Positions 1-9,129 are shown, counted from the first letter of the stretch. The stretch is 64,000 bases of DNA from JBFXAF01 sp050184585 (GCA_050184585.1 JBFXAF010000013.1:1-64000), one strand, 5' to 3'. Translations and numbers: made by a program. Notes: generated by a model not told the origin, from the letters alone.

Positions 1-126
1 TCGCCGGATGGTTCGAGGACTACAACGAGAACCATCCTCACTCAGGGCTCAAAATGCGCTCCCCCCGGGAGTTCATCGGGGCACAAACTCAATAGCTGAC
101 TGTCCGGTCAAATAGGGGCAACTCCA
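1..126 (+). mobile_element. Right end of an IS3-family insertion sequence (partial)
   Basis: The element enters from outside the window. It holds the last codons of a DDE transposase and a terminal inverted repeat. Read inward on the minus strand from position 126, the end starts TGGAGTTGCCCC, so the element has the TG...CA termini of IS3-family elements. The boundary at 126 is inferred from that terminus. The left copy of the repeat and any target duplication lie outside the window. The insertion cut the minus-strand gene that follows. Confidence 0.75.
3..95 (+). CDS. IS3-family transposase OrfB, C-terminal fragment
   Basis: Only the last 30 codons are in the window, ending in TAG at 93-95. 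The peptide contains WFEDYNENHPHSGLKMRSP followed by REFI, which is the standard C-terminus of the rve integrase core in IS3-family OrfB proteins (Y-N-x-x-R/H-P-H-S-x-L, then SP-R-E-F). The start and the DDE residues lie upstream of the window, so completeness cannot be judged. The family call rests on this short but very characteristic tail. Confidence 0.85.
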   Translation, partial: AGWFEDYNENHPHSGLKMRSPREFIGAQTQ

Positions 127-831
127 ATACCAGCCATCGCCGAGTCGGAACTCGGTGGTCGTGTGCCATTCCGACCAAAGGAACTGCTGTTCGGACTCGA
201 GGATATCTTGCCTGCCATATAGCAAGACTATTCTGCTCTCGTTTCCTGCCAATCCGGCGGTAATTTGCGATATGCCGCTACAAACGACGTAACATTGGCC
301 AGAGACCACAGAAGACAGCAATGTCTCTGCATCGGCACCGACACATAGAGGTCTTGACTGGCTTATGTCGTTGAATTTCTTGATGTGCTCAACCAGATTG
401 ACGAACGACAGATCGTCGCTTGAAATCGATCGGGAAGGTCCCCCATCCTTCGCGAACTTGTTCGCGGCATCGGTCGAGATTTGCGAATAGGGCACACCCA
501 CGGAATATACGAACGTTCCCCCCGTGGACTGCCCGTACTTTTCGTAGAAATCGCGGGAGTAATATCGGACGGTCCCTGAAACTTCTCCGGTCGATCGATC
601 CACCAACTCATAGGCTTGAATGTCTGGATTCGTCTCTTCGAACTTGAGGCGGATTTCATTCTCTTCGTAGCGCAGAGCGAGAATGCCGTGCGAATACGAT
701 ACCCCCTGCAGATCGCCGGTGCCGGACTCTGCCGTCTCGACACGGTCGACCGCCGCTGCCGGCAGGCACGCAGCGAGAATGCCCGCCACACACAACGGGA
801 CAAGCGACCGCACATGGCTCTGCACCGTCAT
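73..831 (-). pseudogene. Secreted/lipoprotein-like hypothetical protein, 3' end truncated by an IS3 element
   Basis: The frame gives 252 residues from ATG at 831. An upstream in-frame extension to 918 is open but looks non-coding. The N-terminus is a signal peptide with a candidate lipobox LAAC (Cys22), or alternatively a signal peptidase I site after AAA. The body has no domain I recognise. Near the C-terminus the frame runs into the IS3 inverted repeat: from the Trp codon at 126-124 onward, about 17 residues and the stop are IS-derived. The original C-terminus is therefore lost, and the product, if made, is a chimera. It lies beside a polysaccharide locus and diverges from the glycosyltransferase gene, with a 195-bp gap that may hold promoters for both. 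Loss of function is inferred. Confidence 0.6.
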
Positions 832-1026
832 CCAAACTCCGTTTGCGCCTGGAGGCGCACCTGCATCAGGGCCGCGCCCGGTCGCGTGACAACTACCCTT
901 TTGGCTCCAGATCGGCAATATCGCCGCCCTGAGCCTACGGATTCGCGGCGATCGACTATTGCCAACGCTCGAACGCCGCCGAAATTGGGCTTCGGGGCGC
1001 AGTCACGAAAGCCCGCCGGGAACTTG

Positions 1027-2133
1027 ATGCACGTCGCTCACCTCACATCCGCACATCATCGGGACGACGTCCGCATCTTCCACAAGATGTGCCGTAGCCT
1101 GACCAGGGCAGGTCACGACGTCCGGCTGATCGTGGCGGACGGTCGTGGCCAGGATGCGGTCGACGGTGTGCGCATTACCGATGTAGGTAGGCCGTCGGGG
1201 CGATTGTGGCGAATGATGGCGACGACCCGCCGGATACTGCGCGCCGCCAGCGCCGCCGATGCGGATGTCTATCACCTGCATGATCCTGAACTCTTGCCGG
1301 TCGGTCTTTTCCTGAAGCGGCGGGGCAAGTCGGTGATCTTCGACGCGCATGAGGACCTTCCGCGCCAGATCCTGGCGAAGTCCTACATCCCCCGAAAGCT
1401 GCGGCCCGGCCTGGCGGCCGTGCTGGGCAGATTCGAGGAATTCGCCTGTCGCCGGCTCGACGCCGTCGTGGCGGCGACACCTGCCATCCGGGAGAAGTTC
1501 GCCCGGCAGGGAATTGCCTGTGTCGACATAAACAACTTCCCTATGCTGGAGGAGATGACCCCGAAGCCCCGCTCGGCGGACTCACCGGCGATTGAGGTGT
1601 GTTACGTCGGCGGCATCAGCAGATCGCGGGGCATCCGCGAGATGGTGGCGGCGATCGGCCGGTCGGAAATCGCGACGGGCTTGATTCTCGCCGGCGACTT
1701 CCAGGAGGCCGGCTTGCGAACCGAGGTCGCCGCGATGGATGGATGGAGGAAGGTGACGGAACTCGGGTTCCAGTCACGCAGCGGCATCCGCGAGGTCCTC
1801 GCGCGGTCATGCGCCGGGCTCGTGACGCTCCATCCGACGCCCGCCTATGTCGACGCGCTACCCGTGAAGATGTTCGAATACATGGCCGTCGGAATTCCGG
1901 TCATAGCCTCGGACTTCCCGCTATGGCGGACGATCGTCGAGACGGCCGATTGCGGGATTTGCGTCGATCCGATGGATGCCCGCGCGATCTCAGCGGCGAT
2001 CGACCGGCTGCTCTCCGACCCCGTTGCCGCCGCCAGGATGGGCGAGAACGGGCGCAAGGCGGTGCTCGCGCGCTATAATTGGGGCATTGAGGAGCGCAAA
2101 CTTCTGAGCCTCTACGAGCAGATCGAAGGCTGA
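1027..2133 (+). CDS. Glycosyltransferase, GT4-type
   Basis: This 368-residue GT-B-fold enzyme probably transfers a sugar from a nucleotide-sugar donor during assembly of a surface polysaccharide repeat unit on the cytoplasmic side of the membrane. The N-terminal domain carries a histidine-rich start and VYHLHDPELLP at about residues 81-91. The C-terminal donor domain has LPVKMFEYMAVGIPVIAS at about 279-296, the E-x7-E-type region of GT4 enzymes. The frame is open upstream to 616, but that part overlaps the divergent lipoprotein gene and reads as antisense. ATG 1027, followed by a normal GT4 start (MHVAHLTS), is therefore preferred. Donor and acceptor are unknown. It is the first plus-strand gene of the polysaccharide locus. 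Confidence 0.85.
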   Translation: MHVAHLTSAHHRDDVRIFHKMCRSLTRAGHDVRLIVADGRGQDAVDGVRITDVGRPSGRLWRMMATTRRILRAASAADADVYHLHDPELLPVGLFLKRRGKSVIFDAHEDLPRQILAKSYIPRKLRPGLAAVLGRFEEFACRRLDAVVAATPAIREKFARQGIACVDINNFPMLEEMTPKPRSADSPAIEVCYVGGISRSRGIREMVAAIGRSEIATGLILAGDFQEAGLRTEVAAMDGWRKVTELGFQSRSGIREVLARSCAGLVTLHPTPAYVDALPVKMFEYMAVGIPVIASDFPLWRTIVETADCGICVDPMDARAISAAIDRLLSDPVAAARMGENGRKAVLARYNWGIEERKLLSLYEQIEG

Positions 2134-2250
2134 GACGCGACCGGGGTGGCGACTGGCCAATGTAGGCTCGATTTGGTACGAGCCTGCCCGAGCATGCTCT
2201 CGGACGCCGCCGTATGACGGAACCGATCGCAACAGCCACAGCGGACCAAC

Positions 2251-3132
2251 ATGACGGGCGACATAGCCGAACCTCCGATCGAATATCGACCCGGCCTCGT
2301 CGGGCGCTTCGCACGGATACTCATTCCGATGCTGCACCGGACGTTGCCGGCCGGCGCATACCGCGTCGCATACGACGCCCTGTACAACGGCTACCGGCAG
2401 GTCCTCAGAAGGTCCTATCTGTTCCGCTACGCGGTCGCACAGGTCTTCGGAGACGAAGATGACAAGCTGCGCACGAAGCTTACCCGTCGGTTGCTGCCAT
2501 TCACCATGGGCGGCCGGAAGGCGCTGGAAAACGCGTTCGACGTCGTGGCTTTGGCGGAACGACGCAGGATCCCTGGCGCGCTCGTGGAGTGCGGCGTGGC
2601 CGAGGGCGGTACCGCGGGCATGATGGCGTTGGCCAGTCGCGCGCTGGGGCGGGCGCCGCGCGAGAAGTGGCTCTTCGATTCATACGAGGGTCTCCCCGAA
2701 CCGACGCTCGAAGACTATGAGGGCGGACGGACGGGTCAGTTCATCAGGCCCCTGCCCCGGGGCGCCTGTCTAGGCACGATCGAGCAGGTCAGTGAACTCA
2801 TGTTCGGCAATCTCGGACTCCCTCGCGATGAGGTTCATCTCGTCAAGGGCTGGTTCCAGGACACGGTTCCGGCTCATCGCACCGACGTTGGCCAGATAGC
2901 CGTGCTGAGGCTCGATGGCGACTGGTACGAATCGACCAAGATACCTCTCGAGAACCTGTACGACCGGGTCTCGCCGGGAGGTTTCGTCATCGTCGATGAC
3001 TATGCCACATGCTTCGGCTCGCGCCGTGCGGTGGACGAGTTCCGCGCCGAGCGCGGGGTGTCCGCCCCGCTGCTCGAGGATGGCCGCGGCGGCATATGGT
3101 TCGAAAAGCCCGTCGTCCGTGAACAGCGATGA
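2251..3132 (+). CDS. TylF/MycF-family O-methyltransferase
   Basis: The 293-residue protein matches the macrocin O-methyltransferase (TylF) family of SAM-dependent enzymes, which methylate sugar hydroxyls in antibiotics and surface polysaccharides. The SAM-binding loop VECGVAEGGTAG is at about residue 112. LRLDGDWYESTK and the metal-binding VDDYATC (about 246-252) are the family hallmarks. The stop at 3132 almost touches the sugar transferase start at 3134, indicating co-translation. The natural inference is methylation of a sugar of the repeat unit, but the target hydroxyl cannot be predicted. The 117-bp gap after the glycosyltransferase shows no gene. Confidence 0.85.
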   Translation: MTGDIAEPPIEYRPGLVGRFARILIPMLHRTLPAGAYRVAYDALYNGYRQVLRRSYLFRYAVAQVFGDEDDKLRTKLTRRLLPFTMGGRKALENAFDVVALAERRRIPGALVECGVAEGGTAGMMALASRALGRAPREKWLFDSYEGLPEPTLEDYEGGRTGQFIRPLPRGACLGTIEQVSELMFGNLGLPRDEVHLVKGWFQDTVPAHRTDVGQIAVLRLDGDWYESTKIPLENLYDRVSPGGFVIVDDYATCFGSRRAVDEFRAERGVSAPLLEDGRGGIWFEKPVVREQR

Positions 3133-3133
3133 G

Positions 3134-3763
3134 ATGCCGGTGGCGCCTCCGGCGCCGCGCCCGGCATATGAAGCGTCGAAGAGGATCTTCGACATCGTGT
3201 TCTCGCTGATCGGAATCGCCATCGCGCTACCGGTCCTTCTCGCCATTGCGCTCGCATTGAGATTTTCCTCGCCAGATCCCGTGCTCTACCGGGGGGTTCG
3301 CACCGGTCTGGCAGGCGTCCCATTCTCCATCCTGAAGTTCCGGACGATGGCGGTCGGTTCCGACGCCGGTGCAGGGACCACCAGTCGCAACGATCCCCGC
3401 GTGACACGCTTGGGGCGGTTCCTTCGCCGCTACAAGATCGACGAGCTGCCGCAGCTCTTCAACGTCCTGCGCGGCGAGATGAGCTTCGTCGGCCCGAGGC
3501 CTGAGCTCCCGCGGTACACCGCCCTCTACCGAGGCGACGAGAAGTTGATCCTCACGGTGCGGCCAGGCATCACCGACTATTCCTCGATCGTCTTCTCCGA
3601 TCTCGGGACGTTGATCGGCGACGCCGATCCCGACCGGGAGTTCGAAACGAAGGTCCTGCCCGAGAAGAACAGGCTGCGGATAAGATACGTCCGCGAACGC
3701 GGCTTCTGGCTGGATCTCAAGCTCATTGCCGCGACGTTCGTTCGGATCGTGAGACCGCGATGA
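3134..3763 (+). CDS. Polyprenyl-phosphate phosphoglycosyl (sugar) transferase
   Basis: The 209-residue protein is a monotopic bacterial sugar transferase of the PglC/WcaJ-core type, which moves a sugar-1-phosphate onto undecaprenyl phosphate to begin repeat-unit synthesis. One hydrophobic segment spans about residues 18-41, followed by KFRTM (68-72), KIDELPQLFNVLRGEMSFVGPRP (101-123) with the conserved D-E pair, and RPGITDYSS. It lacks the N-terminal four-TM half of WbaP, so it is the minimal type. ATG 3134 is preferred. GTG 3119 is possible but overlaps the upstream gene more deeply. The stop overlaps the next gene (ATGA), so it is part of the same operon. Confidence 0.87.
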   Translation: MPVAPPAPRPAYEASKRIFDIVFSLIGIAIALPVLLAIALALRFSSPDPVLYRGVRTGLAGVPFSILKFRTMAVGSDAGAGTTSRNDPRVTRLGRFLRRYKIDELPQLFNVLRGEMSFVGPRPELPRYTALYRGDEKLILTVRPGITDYSSIVFSDLGTLIGDADPDREFETKVLPEKNRLRIRYVRERGFWLDLKLIAATFVRIVRPR

Positions 3764-4710
3764 TGATCGACCGGTTCGTCTGGTCGGGTCCCCCGCCCAG
3801 CAGACTTGCCCTGGGGTGCGAACCCCTCGGCGGAACAGACTGGGGCGACGTCGACCTGGACAATGCAAGGCTTGCCGTCTCGACCGCGCTCGATGTCGGG
3901 ATCACGGTTTTCGACACCGCGGATGTTTACGGCCTTGGGCGCAGCGAAGAGGAGCTGGCGGCGGCGCTCGGGCCTCGCCGCCACGACGCCTTCATCGTCA
4001 CCAAGTTCGGCGTGCGTTGGGAGCGCGATCCTTCAGGCGGCAGGGCGCGAACCTTCCGTGACAGTTCCCCCGCCCATCTGACCGCCGCGCTCGAAGCCAG
4101 CCTGAGACGGCTGCGTATCGACGCAGTGCCGCTCTACCTCGTTCACTGGCCCGATCCGGCGACCCCGATCGACGACACGCTCGAAGTCCTCCGCGATGCC
4201 CGGACCGCGGGAAAGGTGCTCAACTTCGGGCTCTCGAACTTCACTCCCGATGATGTCGAAAAGGGCGCCGGACTCGGGATCGCCGCGGTCGAGGCCCAGT
4301 TCAACCTGATCGACCTGAACTCGTCGCGGGGCGTCTGGGAGGTGGCGGGGCGACACGGTCTCGCGCGGATTGCCTATGGTCCGCTGGCGCAGGGACTGCT
4401 GACCGGCAAGTACGACCAGATGAGCCGCTTTCCGCCATCGGACCGCCGCAGCCGCCTTCCCCATTTCGACGCCAGACAATGGGAACGCAATCGCCGCATC
4501 CTTGGTGCGCTCGAAGAGGTGGCCAAGCGCAGGGGCGTGACGACGGCTCAGGTCGCGTTGCGCTGGGTACTGGACTGCTCGATGGTCGATATGGCCGTCG
4601 TTGGCGGCCGCTCGCCCGACCAGGTCGTCGCCAACGCCGCGGCCGAGACGTGGATGCTCGAGGCCGATGAGGTCGCGGCCCTGACTCAGGCGGCCATCCT
4701 GGAGGCGTGA
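3760..4710 (+). CDS. Aldo/keto reductase
   Basis: The 316-residue TIM-barrel NADPH oxidoreductase retains the catalytic tetrad: Asp52 and Tyr57 in FDTADVYG, Lys82 in VTKFG, and His129 in YLVHWPD. The C-terminal cofactor loop region VVGGRSPDQV is also typical. It starts inside the stop of the sugar transferase gene (ATGA overlap), which argues for a role in the polysaccharide pathway, for example reduction of a keto-sugar or a precursor aldehyde. AKRs are promiscuous, so the substrate is open. It ends 33 bp before the convergent glycosyltransferase gene. Confidence 0.87.
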   Translation: MMIDRFVWSGPPPSRLALGCEPLGGTDWGDVDLDNARLAVSTALDVGITVFDTADVYGLGRSEEELAAALGPRRHDAFIVTKFGVRWERDPSGGRARTFRDSSPAHLTAALEASLRRLRIDAVPLYLVHWPDPATPIDDTLEVLRDARTAGKVLNFGLSNFTPDDVEKGAGLGIAAVEAQFNLIDLNSSRGVWEVAGRHGLARIAYGPLAQGLLTGKYDQMSRFPPSDRRSRLPHFDARQWERNRRILGALEEVAKRRGVTTAQVALRWVLDCSMVDMAVVGGRSPDQVVANAAAETWMLEADEVAALTQAAILEA

Positions 4711-4743
4711 TGGCTTGTCGCCGTGTCGGCGCCACGCCGCCCA

Positions 4744-5988
4744 TCAGGCGTTGCGGATTGCCTCGGCATAGGTCGTCGCGATGCGTCGGTAATCCAGCGT
4801 CGCCTCGGCGAACGCCTTGCCTCTCAGCCCCATCGATCGACGGTCTTCGGAATTCATTGCAAGCAGACCGGCGATCGCATCCGCGATCGAGCGTGGATCG
4901 GTGCCACGGGAGACGATCCCGGCGCCCGACGCCGAGACCGCGTCGCCGCTTGTCGGCACGGCCAGCACAGTGGGCAAGCCCGCCCTCAGATAGTCCGTCA
5001 CCTTGTTGAAGCTGACCCCGTATCGGTAGAGTTCCGGAGCGGCGCGCGATCCGACATATCCTGCATCGCTGCGCTCGGTCAGCCAGAGCGCTTCCCCCTT
5101 CGGCACGTTGGGAAAGAATGCGACGTTTCGCAGTCCCAGCGACGCTGCCTGAAGCCTCAGTTGCGGGGTGAGGTCGCCCTCGCCGAGCAGTACCACCCCA
5201 AGACGGTCGCCGAGCCCGTCCAGGTTCAGAAGCGCGATAGCCTCCAGCAAGCGGTCCAGTGCGTTCGGGGCCCCCTGGGCGCCGGGATGGATCAGGACGA
5301 GGCGTCCTTCCGTTCGCCAGGTTTCCATCCGCAGGGCTGCATCGCGCCCAGGTCCGGAAAGGGGTTCGGTCGCATCGATCGCCCCCTCTTCGCCTACTCC
5401 GTTTGGAACGTGGACAAACTTTCCTGGAGCGAGCCCCTTCGCCCTCATGTATGGCTCGGCGCCCCCCAACAGCGAGGCGACCAGGTCCGCATGACGGTAG
5501 GCGAAGCGCTCGGTGAGGGCTGCAAGGGCGACGAACGGATGCCACCGCGACAATCCGGTGAGTTCCGTGATGGACAGCGGCCAGAGGTCTCTCACCTCGA
5601 ACACCAGCTTGGCCGAAAATCGACGCGCCAGCCACCGACCGGGGAAGATCGCGAACGGGTGCGGCGACGAGACGATGATGGCGTCGGGCTTCGCCACATC
5701 GCTTCGAGCGGCCAGGCCATAGACCCCACGGCAGAAGTCGGCGATGTTGAGAAGTCGCCCCAGGCCATTCCCCGCATAGCGCCGTGCCGGCAGCGACACA
5801 TAGCGTACGCCGGAGGACACGGCGTCGGGCGGCAGCATCTCCGGGCGATCGAGGACGTGATGGAATCGGGCGACGAAGACCGTCGCTTCGTGGCCGAGCG
5901 ACTGCCAGGCCCGGGCGAGGTGATAGGCACGCGTCGCCTTGCCGAAGCCCGGCCCTCCAGCGTAGTGCTTGACGTACCAAATATGCAT
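4744..5988 (-). CDS. Glycosyltransferase, GT4/WcaI-like
   Basis: The 414-residue GT-B protein is third in a minus-strand operon after the two transketolase subunits. Features include an N-terminal MHIWYVKHYAGGPGFGKATR typical of WcaI/WbuB-type GT4 enzymes, the linker EVRDLWPLSI, and a C-terminal domain with GEGDL and YGVSFNKVTDYLRAGLPTVLAV. Its ATG at 5988 overlaps the TGA of the transketolase C-subunit (ATGA). Coupling to the transketolase pair suggests that it transfers the sugar made by those enzymes. That is inference, and donor and acceptor are unknown. Confidence 0.85.
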   Translation of the reverse strand: MHIWYVKHYAGGPGFGKATRAYHLARAWQSLGHEATVFVARFHHVLDRPEMLPPDAVSSGVRYVSLPARRYAGNGLGRLLNIADFCRGVYGLAARSDVAKPDAIIVSSPHPFAIFPGRWLARRFSAKLVFEVRDLWPLSITELTGLSRWHPFVALAALTERFAYRHADLVASLLGGAEPYMRAKGLAPGKFVHVPNGVGEEGAIDATEPLSGPGRDAALRMETWRTEGRLVLIHPGAQGAPNALDRLLEAIALLNLDGLGDRLGVVLLGEGDLTPQLRLQAASLGLRNVAFFPNVPKGEALWLTERSDAGYVGSRAAPELYRYGVSFNKVTDYLRAGLPTVLAVPTSGDAVSASGAGIVSRGTDPRSIADAIAGLLAMNSEDRRSMGLRGKAFAEATLDYRRIATTYAEAIRNA

Positions 5989-6905
5989 CAGTGGAGCAGC
6001 TTGCGCGCCGTCTCGACTACCGCACTTGCCGAGACGCCGTACCGCTCTCGCAGATAGGCCTGATCGCCTACGATCGACGAATACACCCCGGGCAGACCCA
6101 GCCGCTTGAACCGCGTGGCGATTCCCGCCTCGGCGATCACCTCGGAGACGGCGCCCCCGAGCCCGCCATGGATCGTGTTCTCCTCGAGCGTCACCAAGGC
6201 GGTGTGATTTCTCACCGCTTCCAGGATGTATCCGTCATCCAGCGGATTCAGCGTGTGCATGCTGGCGACCGTTGCCGAAATCCCCAACTCCTCGAGACGG
6301 GTCGCAGCCGCGAGACCCTCCGCCGCCACCCCGCCTGCCGCCAGGATGCAGATGTCCGCTCCCTGGCGCAGCGTCCGCGCGCGACCGATCTCGAAAGGCC
6401 CGCCAGTCCGTTCGGTCGCGATCGGCACGTCCTTTTCGATACGCAGGTAGCCGACGCCGGGACGCCTCGCGAGCGCCTTCGTCGCCTCCTGGGACTCGTA
6501 GGCGTCGCAGGGCGCGACAACCGTCACCCCCGGCAGGGAGCGCATGATCGAAAGATCTTCCGTGGCATGATGGGACATGCCGAGAGCGCCATAGGTGAAC
6601 CCGCCGCCCGAGCACACCACATTCACGTTGACCTCGTGATAGGCGGCGTCGTTGCGGATCTGCTCGAGGCAGCGAAGGGTCGGGAAATTCCCGATCGAGT
6701 AGGCAAACACGGTCCAACCCTCGAGAGCCATCCCGGTGGCGACCCCGACCATGTTCTGCTCCGCGACACCGACATTGACGAAACGGCGCGGAAACTGGGC
6801 GACCAGCTTGTTGAATATTCCGAACCCGAGGTCGGCGGTGATGAGCACGACCTCGTCGTCGACCCGCATCAGTTCTTCGACAGTTCGGACGAAGCTGTCC
6901 CTCAC
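5988..6905 (-). CDS. Transketolase C-terminal subunit (split transketolase)
   Basis: The 305-residue protein covers the pyrimidine-binding and C-terminal domains of transketolase. FVNVGVAEQNMVG contains the glutamate that activates thiamine diphosphate, and TLEENTIHGGLG is the C-terminal domain signature. The frame is open to 6980, but GTG 6905 overlapping the stop of the N-subunit gene (GTGA) is the expected coupled start. The two halves should form one alpha2-beta2 enzyme that moves a two-carbon ketol unit. Split transketolases in polysaccharide loci are usually dedicated to an unusual sugar precursor rather than to central metabolism. Confidence 0.88.
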   Translation of the reverse strand: MRDSFVRTVEELMRVDDEVVLITADLGFGIFNKLVAQFPRRFVNVGVAEQNMVGVATGMALEGWTVFAYSIGNFPTLRCLEQIRNDAAYHEVNVNVVCSGGGFTYGALGMSHHATEDLSIMRSLPGVTVVAPCDAYESQEATKALARRPGVGYLRIEKDVPIATERTGGPFEIGRARTLRQGADICILAAGGVAAEGLAAATRLEELGISATVASMHTLNPLDDGYILEAVRNHTALVTLEENTIHGGLGGAVSEVIAEAGIATRFKRLGLPGVYSSIVGDQAYLRERYGVSASAVVETARKLLH

Positions 6906-7762
6906 GACGTCGGCGTCCCGGCATGAAGCTCGGCGAGAGCGCTTTCGTACTCTTTGCCCTGTGGGCTTCGATAATGCCACAGCACGGAGTTTTCCATGAA
7001 GCTGACGCCCTTGCCCTTCGTCGTATTGGCGACGACGACCGTCGGTGCGCCGGTGCGTGGCCCGTCAAGCACGGCGCGGAGCGCCCCATGGTCATGACCG
7101 TCCACCTCGACCACATTCCAGCCAAAGGCCGACAGCTTCGCACCGAGGGGCTCGAGTCCGAGGGTGTCGGCAACGGAGGCGATAGACTGGATCTTGTTGT
7201 AGTCGATCACGGCGATCAGATTGTCGAGCTTCCAGTGCGCGGAGAAGAGGAATGCTTCCCAGCATGATCCCTCGTCGCACTCGCCGTCACTCATGAGGAC
7301 GAAGACCCTGTGCCCGGCGCTACGCATCTTGGCGGATAGTGCGAGGCCCGCGCCCACGGAGAGCCCGTGGCCGAGCGAACCGGTGGAGAGCTCTACGCCC
7401 GGTATGCCTTTGTGGGATACGTGGCCGGAAAGCACCGAACCGTTTGAGTAATGTTCATCGAGCGTGCTGACCGACATGAAGCCGCACTCCGCGAGCGTTG
7501 CGTAGAGAGCGGTCCCTGCGTGACCCTTGCTGAGGATGAAGCGGTCCCTGACCGGCAGGCGTGGCAGGGCGGGGTCGACATGCAAGACGTCGGCATAGAG
7601 CACGGCGACGATGTCGGCGCAGGAAAGCGCCGATCCGACATGCGAACTGCGCCCGAGATGGGTCATGCGCACGGCATGCAGCCTTACCCTGGCGGCGAGT
7701 TCCTCGCTCGTCGTCCAGCTGCGGTTCGTGGCGTTGCGAATTGTCTGGCTCTGTCTGGACAT
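6902..7762 (-). CDS. Transketolase N-terminal subunit (split transketolase)
   Basis: The 286-residue protein is the ThDP pyrophosphate-binding half. It shows GRSSHVGSALSCADIVAVLY, KGHAGTALYA, GSLGHGLSVGAGLA, the ThDP/metal motif SDGECDEGSCWEA and the matching DYNKIQ. The open frame extends to 7900. ATG 7762 gives a normal-length N-terminus, although no strong Shine-Dalgarno is visible. It is the first gene of a three-gene minus-strand operon (N-subunit, C-subunit, glycosyltransferase) and diverges from the aminotransferase gene. The 216-bp intergenic region probably carries both promoters. Confidence 0.86.
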   Translation of the reverse strand: MSRQSQTIRNATNRSWTTSEELAARVRLHAVRMTHLGRSSHVGSALSCADIVAVLYADVLHVDPALPRLPVRDRFILSKGHAGTALYATLAECGFMSVSTLDEHYSNGSVLSGHVSHKGIPGVELSTGSLGHGLSVGAGLALSAKMRSAGHRVFVLMSDGECDEGSCWEAFLFSAHWKLDNLIAVIDYNKIQSIASVADTLGLEPLGAKLSAFGWNVVEVDGHDHGALRAVLDGPRTGAPTVVVANTTKGKGVSFMENSVLWHYRSPQGKEYESALAELHAGTPTS

Positions 7763-7978
7763 GGTGTGCCGGGGTGGACGATCGCTTCCACTGACGCAGG
7801 CGTTCGGCGGCGTGTCCAGGCCCGGCGACCTATCGCGAAACGTAGCCGAAGTAAACAAAGTTGAAGTCTTCCCGAACCCGGCCTGCGTTGTCTCGACCAT
7901 CGGCCTTCGCTAATAACGTCCATCCACGCTTGCCGCCGCGCCAGCCCCGCCCTCGAAGAATTCAGGATTGCCGCCCGA

Positions 7979-9097
7979 ATGGAAATCTCCTTCATCGATC
8001 TCGCCGCTCAGCAGGCCCGTATCCGCCCCGGCCTAGACGCGGCGATCGCGCGCGTGCTCGACCAGGGCCAGTACATCATGGGCCCGGACGTGGCGAAGCT
8101 GGAGGCCGCGCTGGCGAAGTTCAGCGGGGTGAAGCATGCGCTCGGCTGTGCAAACGGGACAGATGCGCTGCAGCTTGCCCTCATGGCTCTGGGTATCGGG
8201 GCTGGCGACGCTGTCTTCGTCCCATCCTTCACGTTCGCCGCCACCGCGGAAGTAGCTCCGCTCGTCAACGCTACGCCGTTCTTCGTGGACGTGCTGCCCG
8301 ATACGTTCAACATGGATCCCGCGAGCTTGAAGCGCTCCGTCCTTGCGGCTCGCCACCAGGGCCTCAGGCCGGCATGTGTGATTCCGGTCGATCTGTTCGG
8401 ATTGCCGGCGGAGTATGACGCCATTGTCGCCATCGCCCGTGAGAACGACATGCGCGTGATTGGAGATGCCGCGCAGGGCTACGGCGCCACCTATCATGGA
8501 CGCGTCACCGGCTCGCTGGCCGACATCACGACCACCTCATTCTTCCCTGCGAAGCCGCTGGGCTGCTATGGAGACGGGGGCGCGCTCTTCACCGACGACG
8601 ACCAGCTCGCGGCCCTGCTCGATTCCTACCGGGTTCACGGCAAGGGATCGCACAAGTACATCAATGAACGCGTCGGGCTGAACAGCCGCCTGGACACCCT
8701 GCAGGCGGCGATCCTGATCGAGAAGCTCGCGGTCTACCCCGACGAGATTGCACGGCGGCAGGAGGTTGCCCAGCGCTACACCAACGCGCTGTCGAACCGG
8801 TTCGGCACGCCCTACATACCTGCCGGCCTCACGAGCGTTTGGGCTCAGTACACCCTCACCTGCGCGTCGAAGGAAGAGCGGGACGGGCTCCAGCACCGCG
8901 CAAAAGCCGCGGGGGTTCCGACCGTGGTGTACTATCCCATTCCACTGCACCAGCAAGTGGCCTACAGGGAGTTTCCAGGCGACCCGGCCGGCCTGCCCGT
9001 GAGCGAAGATCTTGCCGATCGGGTCGTCAGCTTGCCGATGCACGCCTATGTGGAGCCCTCTGTCCAGGATCACATCATCGCGGCGGTTGTGGGCTGA
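7979..9097 (+). CDS. DegT/DnrJ/EryC1/StrS sugar aminotransferase, WbpE-like
   Basis: The 372-residue PLP enzyme aminates a nucleotide-linked 3- or 4-keto sugar. NGTDALQLAL (about 60-69) binds phosphate, GDAAQGYGA holds the PLP-contacting Asp, and the Schiff-base lysine is Lys192 in SFFPAKPLGCYGDGGA. The N-terminal sequence and the PAKPLGCYGDGGA segment resemble WbpE/WlbC, which makes UDP-2,3-diamino-uronic acids. A WbpA-like dehydrogenase lies nearby, but WbpB, WbpD and WbpI homologues are not in the window. It diverges from the transketolase operon and converges on asnB. Confidence 0.88.
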   Translation: MEISFIDLAAQQARIRPGLDAAIARVLDQGQYIMGPDVAKLEAALAKFSGVKHALGCANGTDALQLALMALGIGAGDAVFVPSFTFAATAEVAPLVNATPFFVDVLPDTFNMDPASLKRSVLAARHQGLRPACVIPVDLFGLPAEYDAIVAIARENDMRVIGDAAQGYGATYHGRVTGSLADITTTSFFPAKPLGCYGDGGALFTDDDQLAALLDSYRVHGKGSHKYINERVGLNSRLDTLQAAILIEKLAVYPDEIARRQEVAQRYTNALSNRFGTPYIPAGLTSVWAQYTLTCASKEERDGLQHRAKAAGVPTVVYYPIPLHQQVAYREFPGDPAGLPVSEDLADRVVSLPMHAYVEPSVQDHIIAAVVG

Positions 9098-9129
9098 ATG
9101 GACGCCACACGGCGCAGTCGCGACGTCTG

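Noticed and set aside
4301..5980. 559-codon minus-strand frame overlapping the aldo/keto reductase and glycosyltransferase genes
   Set aside because: It lies in the wrong frame relative to the GT4 gene, with low-complexity Arg/Gly/Pro content and no motifs.
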